From an uncultured Clostridia bacterium (GTDB lineage Bacteria > Bacillota > Clostridia > TANB77 > CAG-508), in contig CAKPLT010000001.1 in assembly GCA_934167755.1 (NCBI GenBank), positions 62,001-126,000 on the forward strand: 64,000 nucleotides of DNA. Reading direction: 5' to 3'. Made by a program: the position numbers and the translations under genes. Below the pieces are notes generated by a model. The model had not been told where the DNA came from and ran no database searches. It saw only the letters and a list, made by a program, of their open reading frames with translations. This document shows, piece after piece, positions 1-8,966 of the stretch (position 1 is its first letter; each line of letters opens with the position of its first letter).

Positions 1-21
1 GACGAAAATTTCCAAAAAAAC

Positions 22-50
22 TTGCAAAAAAATAATATATGATTTATAAT
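22..50 (+). promoter_or_regulatory. Sigma-A-type promoter of the T4SS operon
   Basis: TTGCAA at 22-27 and TATAAT at 45-50 are separated by exactly 17 bp and lie 36 bp before the first pilin gene. Several other genes here (murF, the SRP RNA) also use TTGCAA as the -35 hexamer, so it seems to be a common variant in this genome. Confidence 0.6.
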
Positions 51-86
51 AAAATTAGAGTAAAGTGAAAAAAAGTAGGTGATGAT

Positions 87-455
87 ATGAAAAAAAACAA
101 AATAATAAAATTAATTTTTGTATTATTAATAATTTTTATAACACTACTAAGCTTTAATTTAATAGCATATGCAAATGATGCAGCTAGCAATCCGAATTAT
201 TTTAAACCTGGAGGTCCAGTAAAAGAAAAACAGTTAGAAGACAGGGTAAATATTATTCTTGGAGTAATAAATGTTGTTGGAATAGTTATATCTGTAATTA
301 CTCTAATGTCTATAGGAATTAAATATATGTTAGGAAGTGTGGAAGAAAAAGCAGAATATAAAAAGACAATGGGGATGTATTTACTTGGAGCGTTTTTAGT
401 GTTTAGTATAACAACAATACCTAATTTTTTATATAAATTTAGCTCAAAAATTTAA
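87..455 (+). CDS. VirB2/TrbC-like pilin subunit 1
   Basis: Small membrane protein of 122 residues, read as a T4SS pilin-like subunit. It has a signal peptide (residues about 1-30, ending near AYAN), then two hydrophobic segments (about 53-75 and 93-110). Between them is a short charged turn, GIKYMLGS followed by EEKAEYKK. This layout and motif are typical of TrbC/VirB2 pilins in Gram-positive conjugation systems. The same motif recurs in two downstream paralogues and, modified, in both VirB6-like proteins of this window. The start ATG follows a GTAGGTGAT ribosome site. It is the first gene of the T4SS operon. Processing and assembly are inferred. Confidence 0.75.
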   Translation: MKKNKIIKLIFVLLIIFITLLSFNLIAYANDAASNPNYFKPGGPVKEKQLEDRVNIILGVINVVGIVISVITLMSIGIKYMLGSVEEKAEYKKTMGMYLLGAFLVFSITTIPNFLYKFSSKI

Positions 456-499
456 TATAAAAATATTATAAAATCCTAAGTTTAAAGTAGGTGATTGAA

Positions 500-904
500 A
501 TGATAAAAAATTTAATAACAACATTAATGAAAATATTATTAATATTATTAATTTGCCAAACAGTAAATATACCAATATCAAGAGCAGCAGGATATTTAGA
601 TGAAACAATAAATGATGCTAATAACTTCATAAATGATGGAAAAAGTGAAGTAAATAAAGATCCAGTAACAGATGATTCAAAATTAAAAAGTGCAAGTAAC
701 AGAATATATAATATTTTATTAGCAATAGGAATAGTTGCTTCTGTAATAATTGGAGGAATACTAGGAATACAAATAATGTGGGGAAGTGTAGAACAACAAG
801 TAAAAGCAAAAGAAATGCTAATGCCATATGTAGCTGGATGCAGTGTCACTTTTGGAGCATTTGGAATTTGGAAACTTTGTGTAACAATATTCTCACAATT
901 ATAA
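500..904 (+). CDS. VirB2/TrbC-like pilin subunit 2 (divergent)
   Basis: Second pilin-like protein, 134 residues with the ATG at 500. An in-frame GTG at 491 is part of the AGGTGAT ribosome site, so it is not the start. A signal peptide is followed by a polar Asp/Asn-rich stretch (about 30-65) that the other two pilins lack, then two hydrophobic segments flanking GIQIMWGS and QVKAKEM. The tyrosine-lysine-lysine part of the motif in copies 1 and 3 is not conserved here, so this copy may be a specialised or minor subunit. It lies 44 bp after pilin 1. Confidence 0.68.
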   Translation: MIKNLITTLMKILLILLICQTVNIPISRAAGYLDETINDANNFINDGKSEVNKDPVTDDSKLKSASNRIYNILLAIGIVASVIIGGILGIQIMWGSVEQQVKAKEMLMPYVAGCSVTFGAFGIWKLCVTIFSQL

Positions 905-970
905 AAGTTATTTACATTCTGGAAAAACCAGATTTATTATAAAATTAAGAAATAAAAAGGAGGAGATAAT

Positions 971-1321
971 ATGAGTACAAAAACAATGAAAATATTAACA
1001 ACAATTGCAACAATATTGTTAATAATATCTATAGGAACAACAATGGTTTATGGACTTACACCTGACCAATTAACAGGTACTGCACCAACTGATGATGGAA
1101 TACAAACATTAGGAAATAAGATAATAGGTATATTACAAACTCTTGGAATTGTATTGTCTGTAGTAATTTTAATAGTATTAGGTATAAAATATATGATGGG
1201 TTCTGCAGAAGAAAAGGCTGAATATAAAAAGACAATGATACCATATTTAATTGGTGCTGTATGTATATTTTTAGCACCTACAATTGCAAATGTTGTATAT
1301 AAGTTTTTAACATCAAAATAA
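971..1321 (+). CDS. VirB2/TrbC-like pilin subunit 3
   Basis: Third pilin-like protein, 116 residues, with a signal peptide (about 1-29, ending near VYG), a short acidic linker and two membrane segments around GIKYMMGS and EEKAEYKK. It resembles pilin 1 much more than pilin 2. An AAGGAGGAG ribosome site precedes the ATG. A strong terminator hairpin follows 17 bp after the stop, so the pilins could be made in excess over the assembly proteins downstream. Confidence 0.75.
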   Translation: MSTKTMKILTTIATILLIISIGTTMVYGLTPDQLTGTAPTDDGIQTLGNKIIGILQTLGIVLSVVILIVLGIKYMMGSAEEKAEYKKTMIPYLIGAVCIFLAPTIANVVYKFLTSK

Positions 1322-1337
1322 AAAAAATAATTCAAAA

Positions 1338-1373
1338 AAAATCGATAAATACTTCCATTTATCGATTTTTTTT
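1338..1373 (+). terminator. Rho-independent terminator after the pilins
   Basis: The 13-bp stem AAAATCGATAAAT / ATTTATCGATTTT with a 6-nt loop runs into a T tract. It separates the three pilin genes from the PrgI-VirB4-VirB6 genes and may attenuate read-through. Confidence 0.85.
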
Positions 1374-1418
1374 GCTATAATAAAATAAGATAATTGTATA
1401 AAAACAAAGGAGGAAAAT

Positions 1419-1766
1419 ATGGGAACATATAATTTACCAAGAAATGTAAAAGGAGAAGGCAGAATATTATTTATATTTTCAACAAAATCATTAATAACTA
1501 CATGTTTTGGTGGTGGAATAGGATTAGTTTTTTATGTTATATTTAAAATTTTAGGATTAACAATGGTAGGAATTGTTATAACATTAATTTTGGCTCTAAT
1601 AGGATATACAATAGGTATGTTTAAAATACCAGATACAAATGGATTAGAGATAACAAGAAAAGCTGGTGGAGAAAACATAGATGATATTATAATGAGATAC
1701 ATAAAATTTAAGAAAAATAATAAAAAATTATATGTATATACAAAGGAGGAAAAAACAAATGGATAG
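1419..1766 (+). CDS. PrgI-family T4SS membrane protein
   Basis: Small inner-membrane protein of 115 residues, assigned to the PrgI family that accompanies VirB4 in Gram-positive T4SSs. A short polar N-terminus (PRNVKGEGRILF) is followed by two transmembrane helices (about 27-70) and a basic cytoplasmic tail with YIKFKKNNKKLY, the usual PrgI layout and length. A perfect AAAGGAGG site precedes the ATG. Its end overlaps the next gene by 8 bp, which suggests translational coupling. The exact role within the inner-membrane complex is inferred from family context. Confidence 0.75.
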   Translation: MGTYNLPRNVKGEGRILFIFSTKSLITTCFGGGIGLVFYVIFKILGLTMVGIVITLILALIGYTIGMFKIPDTNGLEITRKAGGENIDDIIMRYIKFKKNNKKLYVYTKEEKTNG

Positions 1767-2973
1767 TGGATCAACAACTCAACTAATAAAAATGCTTATG
1801 TATATTTTAATACCAATAATAATAGCTGTTTTTGGATTAATTGTTTTTTGGATGTATATTCATCTTAAAGAAAAAAAAGCTCAAGAAAATAAAGAAAAAG
1901 AAGATAGAGGAATAACTCCAACAACCACAAGTAGTCAAAACAAGCAATCCATTTTTAATTTTATGGAATTTGATACTGTAAGAGACAATATGATTATACA
2001 AAGAAAAGGTACTAGATACTTAATGGTTGTAGAATGCCAAGGAATAAACTATGATTTAATGTCAGGAGTAGAAAAAACAAGTGTAGAAGAAGGATTTGTA
2101 CAATTTTTAAATACATTAAGACATCCTGTACAAATATATATTCAAACAAGATCTATAAATCTTGAGTCAAGTTTAACAGTATACAGAGAAAAAGTAAGAA
2201 ATGTAGAAATGAAATTAAGAAATATGCAAATTAGATATGATCAAATGAGAGAATCTGGTGAATACTCAGAAGACCAATTAAGAAAAGCATTTTTCGAACT
2301 TACAAAACAAGCTAATTTATATGAATATGGAAAATCAGTACTACAAGATACAGAAAAAATGAGTTTAAATAAAAATATATTAAATAAAAAATATTATATG
2401 ATTATTCCTTATCATTCTGCAGAGGCTGGAAATGATAAATTAGATAAAGCAGAAATAGAAGGAATTGCTTTTTCAGAATTATATACAAGAGCACAATCAT
2501 TAATAAGATCAATTTCAACATGTGGGGTTAGAGGAAAAATATTAAAATCAAATGATTTAATTGAATTATTATATATGGCTTATAATAGAGATGAAGCAGA
2601 GACATTTGGATTAGATAAAGCGATTAAAGCTGGGTTTGATGAAATGTATTCAACTGCTCCAAATGTGTTAAAAAAGAAAATGGCTGAAATTGATAAAATG
2701 ATAGAAGAAAAAGCTGTAAAAATGGCAAATGCAAAAGTTGAAGAAGCAAAGACAGAACTAGAAAGACAAATTGATGAAAAAGAAGATAATATTGATGACT
2801 TAATTGCAGAAATGGCAAAAATGATTATACAAGAAAATGAACAATATTTAGGAGAAGAACTAACAGATAAAGCTATTGAAAAAGTAGAAGAAGAAAATAC
2901 AAAAGAAGGAGGTAAGGCAAATGTTCAAAAGAAAACAACAAGAGGAAGAAAAAAATCTACAACAACAAGATAA
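1759..2973 (+). CDS. Membrane-anchored TraC/VirB4 N-domain-like protein
   Basis: The protein has 404 residues from the ATG at 1759, which follows AAAGGAGGAAAAAAC; an upstream in-frame ATG at 1732 lies inside prgI and lacks this site. One N-terminal transmembrane helix (about 13-33) precedes a domain (about 65-210) with FMEFDTVRDNMIIQRKG, GINYDLMS and QIYIQTRS. This pattern recalls the N-terminal domain of TraC/VirB4 ATPases, but there is no Walker motif. A highly charged coiled-coil region (about 300-385) and a basic tail (TTRGRKKSTTTR) follow. It overlaps virB4 by 53 bp. I infer that it docks the ATPase to the membrane. The family assignment comes from motif memory only. Confidence 0.55.
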   Translation: MDSGSTTQLIKMLMYILIPIIIAVFGLIVFWMYIHLKEKKAQENKEKEDRGITPTTTSSQNKQSIFNFMEFDTVRDNMIIQRKGTRYLMVVECQGINYDLMSGVEKTSVEEGFVQFLNTLRHPVQIYIQTRSINLESSLTVYREKVRNVEMKLRNMQIRYDQMRESGEYSEDQLRKAFFELTKQANLYEYGKSVLQDTEKMSLNKNILNKKYYMIIPYHSAEAGNDKLDKAEIEGIAFSELYTRAQSLIRSISTCGVRGKILKSNDLIELLYMAYNRDEAETFGLDKAIKAGFDEMYSTAPNVLKKKMAEIDKMIEEKAVKMANAKVEEAKTELERQIDEKEDNIDDLIAEMAKMIIQENEQYLGEELTDKAIEKVEEENTKEGGKANVQKKTTRGRKKSTTTR

Positions 2974-4882
2974 TCAATCACAATTATTAAAAAGACAATC
3001 AATAAAAGAATTAATTGCACCTTCTGGAATAGATGCAAGTAATATAGACCATTTGGAAATAATTTCAAATGTAAAAAAATATGCAAGAAGTTTCTTTGTA
3101 TCTACATTGCCTAGAATGTGTACATTTCCAGAGCTATTTAGAGATATGTATTTCTTTGGGGACATAAATACTTCAATATATATAAATCCTATACAAGAAG
3201 CAAGATCACAAAGTGAATTAAATAGAGTTATAAACGAACTAGAAACAGAAAGAATTGTTGCGGCAGATAAAGGGAATATAAATAGAGAAAGTAACTTGAC
3301 CCAAAAAAGATTTGAGGCAGAACAACTAAGAGATGAAATTGCAGCAGGTTTTAATAAATTATATGAAGCATCTGTTATTTCTACAATATTTACTTATAAT
3401 TTAAGTGATTTAGATAGATTAACAAAATTATTAGCAACAGAAATGTCAAAATCATTAGTAGGTATAAAAACAGCATGGGCAATGCAAGAAGATGCATTTA
3501 AATCAAATTTACCGTTAATGGAAAATAAAATAAAAAAACAACATACATTTGATAGACGATCAATGTCAACAATATTTCCATTTGTAACATCTGAAGTTGG
3601 ACATTCAACAGGAATTCCGCTAGGTTTTAATAAACAAACAGGAACACCAATACTATTTGACAATTTTCATAGTTCTCTTACAAACTATAATATGGTAATA
3701 TTTGCAAAATCTGGTGCTGGTAAATCTGTAACAATGAAAACATTAATAAGTAGGTCATCACTATTAATGGGAATTGAAAGTTTAGCGCTAGATGCCGAAG
3801 GAGAATATGAAATTGTTGCAGAATCTTTAGGAGGAATAAATGTTGTTCTTAGTCCAAATTCTAAAACAATTATAAATTTATTTGATGTTGAAACAGAAAT
3901 GGCAAAAGATGAAATTACAGGGAGAGAAAGAGTTGTACTTAATATTGAAAATAAAGTTGAAGATGTTACACAATCACTTTTAACAATGGCAAGAGGAAGT
4001 ACAAGAAGTTCTGAGGTTAATGAATTAACTAAACAGATTATAGCAGAATCTGTTGCAGAAGAATATGCAGCATTAGGAATTACAAATGACCCTAACAGTT
4101 TATATGAGGCAACAACTAATTTTAACAGAGGGGATAGATTATATAGAGATAAGAAAAAAATGCCAACGATAGGTTCTTGGTATAGAAGAATACAAGCTAA
4201 AGCACAAGATAATGTAAATGATGATTATAGATATCACTATAGTTACTTATTAAAAGTAATGAAACAATATATAAGAGAATATAATGGGCAAATGGCTTAT
4301 TTTGATGGACAGTCTACATTTGAATTACTTGATGGGGCACCTTTTATAAACCTTGATATATCACAATTAGAGGAAAAATTTGCGAGACCTCTTGCACAAC
4401 AAATACTTTTAACTTGGATTTGGGAAAAGTTTGTTAAGAAAAATAGTGAAGATAGAAATAAAGCTACAAAGAAAAGAGTAATCGTAGACGAAGCATGGAT
4501 GTTACTTCCATATCCTGAAGCCGTAGATTTCTTGAATACTATGGCTAGACGTGCGAGAAAAAGAAATGTTTCTCTTGCAGTTGTTTCTCAAAGATTTCAA
4601 GATTTCTATGAAAAACCAGAAGCTCAAGCAGTATTAACATCATCTGATACAAAACTATTTTTAGCACAAGATAAAGCTGAAATACAATATTTAAAAGAGG
4701 TATTTAAGTTAAGTGAGGGTGAAGCAGGATTTTTGGTAACCTGTGGAAAAGGTGAAGGTTTGCTAAAAGTTGGTGCAGAATCAGCTATTTTGCAGATTAC
4801 ACCTACTCAAAAAGAATTTGAGTTTGTTGAAACTAACTTGAATAAATTGGTAAATAATAGAGCTAAAAGGTTAGATTATTAA
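2921..4882 (+). CDS. virB4: VirB4/TraE-family T4SS ATPase
   Basis: Core ATPase that energises T4SS assembly and transfer at the inner membrane, 653 residues. Walker A is AKSGAGKS (about 262-269) and Walker B is VIVDEAW (about 520-526). It is followed by ARRARKRNVSLAVVSQRFQDF, the conserved arginine-rich stretch of VirB4 C-termini, with TSSDTKLFL and QDKAEIQYL further on. There is no membrane segment, so it is a peripheral ATPase. It starts inside the preceding gene with GAAGGAGGTAAGGCAA before the ATG, and ends 10 bp before the VirB6-like gene. This is the surest marker that the locus is a T4SS. Confidence 0.93.
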   Translation: MFKRKQQEEEKNLQQQDNQSQLLKRQSIKELIAPSGIDASNIDHLEIISNVKKYARSFFVSTLPRMCTFPELFRDMYFFGDINTSIYINPIQEARSQSELNRVINELETERIVAADKGNINRESNLTQKRFEAEQLRDEIAAGFNKLYEASVISTIFTYNLSDLDRLTKLLATEMSKSLVGIKTAWAMQEDAFKSNLPLMENKIKKQHTFDRRSMSTIFPFVTSEVGHSTGIPLGFNKQTGTPILFDNFHSSLTNYNMVIFAKSGAGKSVTMKTLISRSSLLMGIESLALDAEGEYEIVAESLGGINVVLSPNSKTIINLFDVETEMAKDEITGRERVVLNIENKVEDVTQSLLTMARGSTRSSEVNELTKQIIAESVAEEYAALGITNDPNSLYEATTNFNRGDRLYRDKKKMPTIGSWYRRIQAKAQDNVNDDYRYHYSYLLKVMKQYIREYNGQMAYFDGQSTFELLDGAPFINLDISQLEEKFARPLAQQILLTWIWEKFVKKNSEDRNKATKKRVIVDEAWMLLPYPEAVDFLNTMARRARKRNVSLAVVSQRFQDFYEKPEAQAVLTSSDTKLFLAQDKAEIQYLKEVFKLSEGEAGFLVTCGKGEGLLKVGAESAILQITPTQKEFEFVETNLNKLVNNRAKRLDY

Positions 4883-4892
4883 GGAGGAACAG

Positions 4893-7800
4893 ATGAAACT
4901 TTTAAAAAATAAGGGAATCTTTTTTAAAATTATAATAAGTATTATTCTATGCTTTATTATGACTAATGGAATATTATGGAAAAGCGTAGATGCAGTTTGT
5001 AATGATGAGCATACAAAGGAAAAAAGTGGAAGTCCTACAACAAATATAGATGGTACAGATGCAGCTGGAAATGTAATGAAAACTGTCACTCATACATATA
5101 CTGATGGATGTATAAAAATTGAAAAATATGTAGACGGAGGATATACTATTCAAAATGTAAAAGTCACATGGAAATATAAAGATGGGACTACAAGTGAATC
5201 AAATACAACTACTGCGAATGATGCAGGACAACAGTTCCAACAAAATCAGTCAAGTGAAAATTTAAAACATTCAGAAGCAAGTCAAGGTGGAAAACTACTT
5301 CAACCAGTAGTTGATTTGTTATTAACACTTGGTGATGGAATTATGGATGGTATACAAAGAGCTGTTATAGGAATTGATGGACATATTAGTCTAGATATTG
5401 CTGGAAAAGGGCTATTAGCTACAATTTTAGGAGTTCTTGCAGGAATATTGGTTATTGTTGCTATTTCTGTTGTTACTGGCGGAATTGGCGCATTTGTTGC
5501 AGGTCTTGGAGGAGCAGTAGGAACATTATTAACAGCAGTAGGAAGTACTGGAATTGTTTCAATGGTTATAACAGCTGCAACAGTTGCAGGAGCAGTACTG
5601 GCAGGGGTAACAGTTGCTGATGGAGTTAAAGGTGCTTTTTTGCCGGATATTACAGTCTTACCCACATATTCTGTAAGTCCTGAGGAAATTTTTGAGGGAA
5701 AATTGTTACTATTTGATATTAACTTTTTTAAACCAAAAGAAGTGAAAGTAAAATATAAAGATAATTCAGAAGTTGATTATTATTATTATATGGATGGAAA
5801 TAACGAAGTTATTACATCAAAACAAAATACATCATTACAGTTAAGTAAAATAATTTCTAAATGGTATTATGCAATAAGAAATATAGCACTTGTTGTTATG
5901 ATGATAATATTAGTATATATAGGAATAAGGATGATGACAAGTAGTATAGCATCTGAAAAATCAAAATATAAAAAGATGCTAGGAGATTGGGTTGTGTCTA
6001 TGTGCTTAGTGTTTGTTTTGCATTATATAATGGTTTTTGCTGTTAGTATTAATGAAAATATTATTGATATAGTAGAAGCAGCAGCAGATGAAAATCAGTC
6101 AATAGAAATAATAGATTTACAAAATATGGATAGGAAAAAAGAATTTATTGAAGCAGTATATAAAACAACAGGTGGAGAAGCAAATGAATATTTTTTAGAC
6201 TCCTCAGGAAAATGTATATATAGTAAAGAAGAAGCAAAATCAAAAGACCCAACAAAAGATGAAAGTAAAATAGCAGGTTTTGCTTGGCCAACAAATTTAG
6301 TAGGTAGAATGAGAATCTTTTGTCAATATCAAAATGGTTCGTCTGAATATGTTGGATATGCAGTTGCATATTTGGTTCTAGTATTTTACACTGTATTTTT
6401 TGCTTTTACATATTTAAAAAGGGTTTTGTATATGGCATTTTTAACGATTATAGCACCATTTGTAGCAATGACATATTCAATTGATAAAATTGCAGATGGA
6501 AAAGCACAGGCTTTTAATATGTGGTTAAAGGAGTATATTTTTAATTTACTTATACAACCAATGCATCTAATGTTATATATGATATTGATTTCAAGTGCAT
6601 ATGAATTATCATCTACAAATATTATATATACATTAGTTGCAATAGGATTTATGATACCAGCAGAAAAATTTGTAAGAAAAATGTTTGGATTTGAAAAGGC
6701 ACAAACACCAGGAATGCTTGGAGGTGCTGCGGGAGCAGCATTAACAATGGGAGGAATGCAAAAATTGGCACATTTAGCAGGACATGGACCTAATAAAGGA
6801 GCAAAGCCAGTTGGGAAGTTAGACAAGAGCAATAGTGAAAATACAAGTAAAATAAGAACAGCAGATTCAGGAAGGGGAATTAATGCTTTAATAGGTGATA
6901 TTGGCAATGAAGGAAATGAAGATAGTGGAGTAAATAGTAACTTAAATGTTAATGTACCAACATCAAATGGAGCATTATCAACTGATAGGAGTTTATCAAG
7001 TTTTGGATATGGAGGAACATCTGCTGCTGATGCAAATTCTAATTTCAAATTAAAAGATCCAGATGATCCTGTCGCTAAAATGGAAAAAGAAGCATTAGAA
7101 GAAAAACTAGCAGACGGTCAATTAACGCCTGATGAATTAACAGATAGCCAAAAAGCTATGTTAGGAATGAGTAAAGAAGATCCTGTATCAAGAATGGAAA
7201 GAGAAGCATTAGAAGAGAAGATTGCTGATGGACAAATAACTCCAGATGAATTAACAGAAAGTCAAATGGCAATGCTAGGAATGAATCACAACAATTATCA
7301 ACAAAACAATGAACCAACATTAAATGAACAAGAAACAGGCGAAAATTTAAATGCATCATTAGAAGAATATCAAAGAAGAAAAGAACAATATGATGAAAAA
7401 GAACAAAAAGCATTGAACAAAACTAAAAGAGAAAAAATAAAAGCTGCAGCAAGTAGAGGAAAAGAAAATTTAAAAAGAGCGGCAAATAAAGGATTGGATA
7501 CAGGAATATCAAAAGAAAATATTGGAAAAGCAGTATCAAATTCTATAAAGACAGGAACAAAGGCTATAGGGGTTGTAGCAGGAGCTGCAACAGGTGCAGC
7601 ATTGGGAATTGCTTCAGGAGATATTGGAAAAGTTGGCCAAAATGCAGCAATTGGAGCAACAGCAGGTGGTTCTATAGGGTCTGCTGTTGGAAATAGTATG
7701 ACAACAGGAACATCAGGAATGGTAGATAGATATAAAAATGCAAAAACAGAATATGAAAAGGAAAAATATGGAGAGGAATATTCACAAAAACAAAGGGAAA

Positions 7801-8162
7801 AGCAGGACAAAGAATTTGTAAAAGATAAAGAAACAAGAAAATTTTATGCACAGCAATGTTCTAAAGAATTAGCTAACTTAAATGCTAAACAAAGAGAAGA
7901 AAAACTTAATGAGATAATGCAAGATGCTTTGGAATATAGAAGAGAAGGTGTTACAGATAATTCTATTATAGTTAAAGCAAGAAAATTGGATAAAAATGGT
8001 AATACAACAGCCCGAGAAAGTAAGCTGGCAGCTGTTATGGCAACTAAATCTAAAGATAATCTTGATAGAATGAAATATTATCAAGATAAAGTTACAAAAC
8101 AAATTGGTGGAGATAAGGCAATTAAAATTAATCAGAATGCAGCAAAATTAGCAGGATTTTAG
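4893..8162 (+). CDS. VirB6/TrbL-like polytopic T4SS channel protein 1
   Basis: Giant inner-membrane T4SS protein, 1089 residues. In order: signal or anchor (about 8-30), Thr/Ser-rich exported region, Gly/Ala-rich membrane block (about 165-250), a helix pair around IGIRMM and SKYKKMLGDW that resembles the pilin motif, an exported segment, then further helices (about 490-600) with LKRVLYMAFLTIIAPF and WLKEYIFNLLIQP typical of TrbL/VirB6. A long hydrophilic C-terminal half (about 640-1089) has two tandem 38-residue repeats and a glycine-zipper-like stretch (about 890-945). The terminator at 8175 ends the operon. Paralogue at 29816. The C-terminal region is not a domain I recognise. Confidence 0.82.
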   Translation: MKLLKNKGIFFKIIISIILCFIMTNGILWKSVDAVCNDEHTKEKSGSPTTNIDGTDAAGNVMKTVTHTYTDGCIKIEKYVDGGYTIQNVKVTWKYKDGTTSESNTTTANDAGQQFQQNQSSENLKHSEASQGGKLLQPVVDLLLTLGDGIMDGIQRAVIGIDGHISLDIAGKGLLATILGVLAGILVIVAISVVTGGIGAFVAGLGGAVGTLLTAVGSTGIVSMVITAATVAGAVLAGVTVADGVKGAFLPDITVLPTYSVSPEEIFEGKLLLFDINFFKPKEVKVKYKDNSEVDYYYYMDGNNEVITSKQNTSLQLSKIISKWYYAIRNIALVVMMIILVYIGIRMMTSSIASEKSKYKKMLGDWVVSMCLVFVLHYIMVFAVSINENIIDIVEAAADENQSIEIIDLQNMDRKKEFIEAVYKTTGGEANEYFLDSSGKCIYSKEEAKSKDPTKDESKIAGFAWPTNLVGRMRIFCQYQNGSSEYVGYAVAYLVLVFYTVFFAFTYLKRVLYMAFLTIIAPFVAMTYSIDKIADGKAQAFNMWLKEYIFNLLIQPMHLMLYMILISSAYELSSTNIIYTLVAIGFMIPAEKFVRKMFGFEKAQTPGMLGGAAGAALTMGGMQKLAHLAGHGPNKGAKPVGKLDKSNSENTSKIRTADSGRGINALIGDIGNEGNEDSGVNSNLNVNVPTSNGALSTDRSLSSFGYGGTSAADANSNFKLKDPDDPVAKMEKEALEEKLADGQLTPDELTDSQKAMLGMSKEDPVSRMEREALEEKIADGQITPDELTESQMAMLGMNHNNYQQNNEPTLNEQETGENLNASLEEYQRRKEQYDEKEQKALNKTKREKIKAAASRGKENLKRAANKGLDTGISKENIGKAVSNSIKTGTKAIGVVAGAATGAALGIASGDIGKVGQNAAIGATAGGSIGSAVGNSMTTGTSGMVDRYKNAKTEYEKEKYGEEYSQKQREKQDKEFVKDKETRKFYAQQCSKELANLNAKQREEKLNEIMQDALEYRREGVTDNSIIVKARKLDKNGNTTARESKLAAVMATKSKDNLDRMKYYQDKVTKQIGGDKAIKINQNAAKLAGF
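7065..7292 (+). repeat. Tandem 38-codon duplication inside VirB6-like gene 1
   Basis: Codons 725-762 and 763-800 encode two near-identical units. Each begins DPV, has a charged helix with MEKEALEEK or MEREALEEK, then ADGQLTPDELT or ADGQITPDELT, and ends AMLGM. The DNA has diverged at synonymous positions, so this is an older in-frame duplication rather than an assembly artefact. Confidence 0.85.
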
Positions 8163-8174
8163 AAATAAATATAA

Positions 8175-8208
8175 AAAAGGAGATAAATATTTAAATTTAT
8201 CTCCTTTT
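8175..8208 (+). terminator. Terminator after the T4SS operon
   Basis: A perfect 14-bp stem, AAAAGGAGATAAAT / ATTTATCTCCTTTT, with a 6-nt loop lies just after the VirB6-like stop. The 3' arm ends in TTTT. Confidence 0.85.
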
Positions 8209-8240
8209 ATGTTATACTTATTCGTAGATGGAGGTATAAA

Positions 8241-8966
8241 ATGATATCAATAAAAAATGTATCAAAATCATACGATAAAAAAAATAAAATAATTGACAAC
8301 TTAGATTTGGAAATAAAAAATGGAGAAATATTTGGATTTTTAGGCCCAAATGGTGCTGGAAAATCAACAACAATAAAAATGATAACAGGAATATTAGATA
8401 TAGATGAAGGAGATATTTTAATTAATAATAAATCTATAATAAATAATCCAATTGAAGCCAAAAAAAACTTTGGATATGTACCAGATAACCCTGATATGTT
8501 TTTAAAATTAAAAGGAATAGAATATTTGAATTTTTTAGCAGATATGTATGAAGTAGGCTTAAAAGAAAGAGAGCAAAAAATAGAAGAATTAACAAAAGTA
8601 TTTGAAATAAATGATGTTTTAAATGATAAAATACAAAGTTATTCACATGGAATGAGACAAAAAATAGTAATAATAGGTTCATTATTGCACAATCCTCAAA
8701 ACTGGATAATAGATGAACCAATGACAGGTTTAGATCCTAAGTCAACATATGAATTAAAAAAAATAATGAAAAAAATTACTGAACAAAATAATGCAGTATT
8801 TTTCTCAACACATATATTAGATGTTGCAGAAAAATTATGTGATAAAATAGGAATAATAAATAAAGGAAAATTATTATTTGTTGGAACACTAGAAGAAATG
8901 AGAAAAGAATTGAAAGAAAATAAATCATTAGAAGAATTATTTATGGAGATAACTGGCAATGATTAA
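8241..8966 (+). CDS. ABC transporter ATP-binding protein
   Basis: Nucleotide-binding subunit of an ABC-2-type exporter, 241 residues. Walker A is GPNGAGKST (35-43), the signature is YSHGMRQK (an SHGMR variant of LSGGQ), Walker B is WIIDEPMTGLDP, and the switch histidine is in FFSTHIL. A TGGAGG site precedes the ATG. It overlaps the permease gene by 8 bp, so the two form a coupled pair. The substrate cannot be read from sequence. The closest well-known type is the bacitracin/lantibiotic- or Ecs-like single NBD plus single permease exporter. Confidence 0.85.
   Translation: MISIKNVSKSYDKKNKIIDNLDLEIKNGEIFGFLGPNGAGKSTTIKMITGILDIDEGDILINNKSIINNPIEAKKNFGYVPDNPDMFLKLKGIEYLNFLADMYEVGLKEREQKIEELTKVFEINDVLNDKIQSYSHGMRQKIVIIGSLLHNPQNWIIDEPMTGLDPKSTYELKKIMKKITEQNNAVFFSTHILDVAEKLCDKIGIINKGKLLFVGTLEEMRKELKENKSLEELFMEITGND

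Noticed and set aside
6386..7048. A 220-codon open frame on the minus strand
   Set aside because: It lies wholly antisense to the VirB6-like gene, has no ribosome site, and its hydrophobic translation mirrors the sense codons. It is a shadow frame.
7370..7810. A 146-codon minus-strand frame rich in Ala, Pro and Phe
   Set aside because: Antisense to the glycine-zipper and coiled parts of the same gene; composition is explained by the complement of Glu/Lys and Gly/Ala codons.
1..8162. Intact integrative conjugative element or plasmid insertion
   Set aside because: No relaxase, integrase, excisionase, replication protein or direct-repeat boundary is visible, and core genes continue after the operon. 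The window starts at the first gene, so features upstream cannot be excluded.
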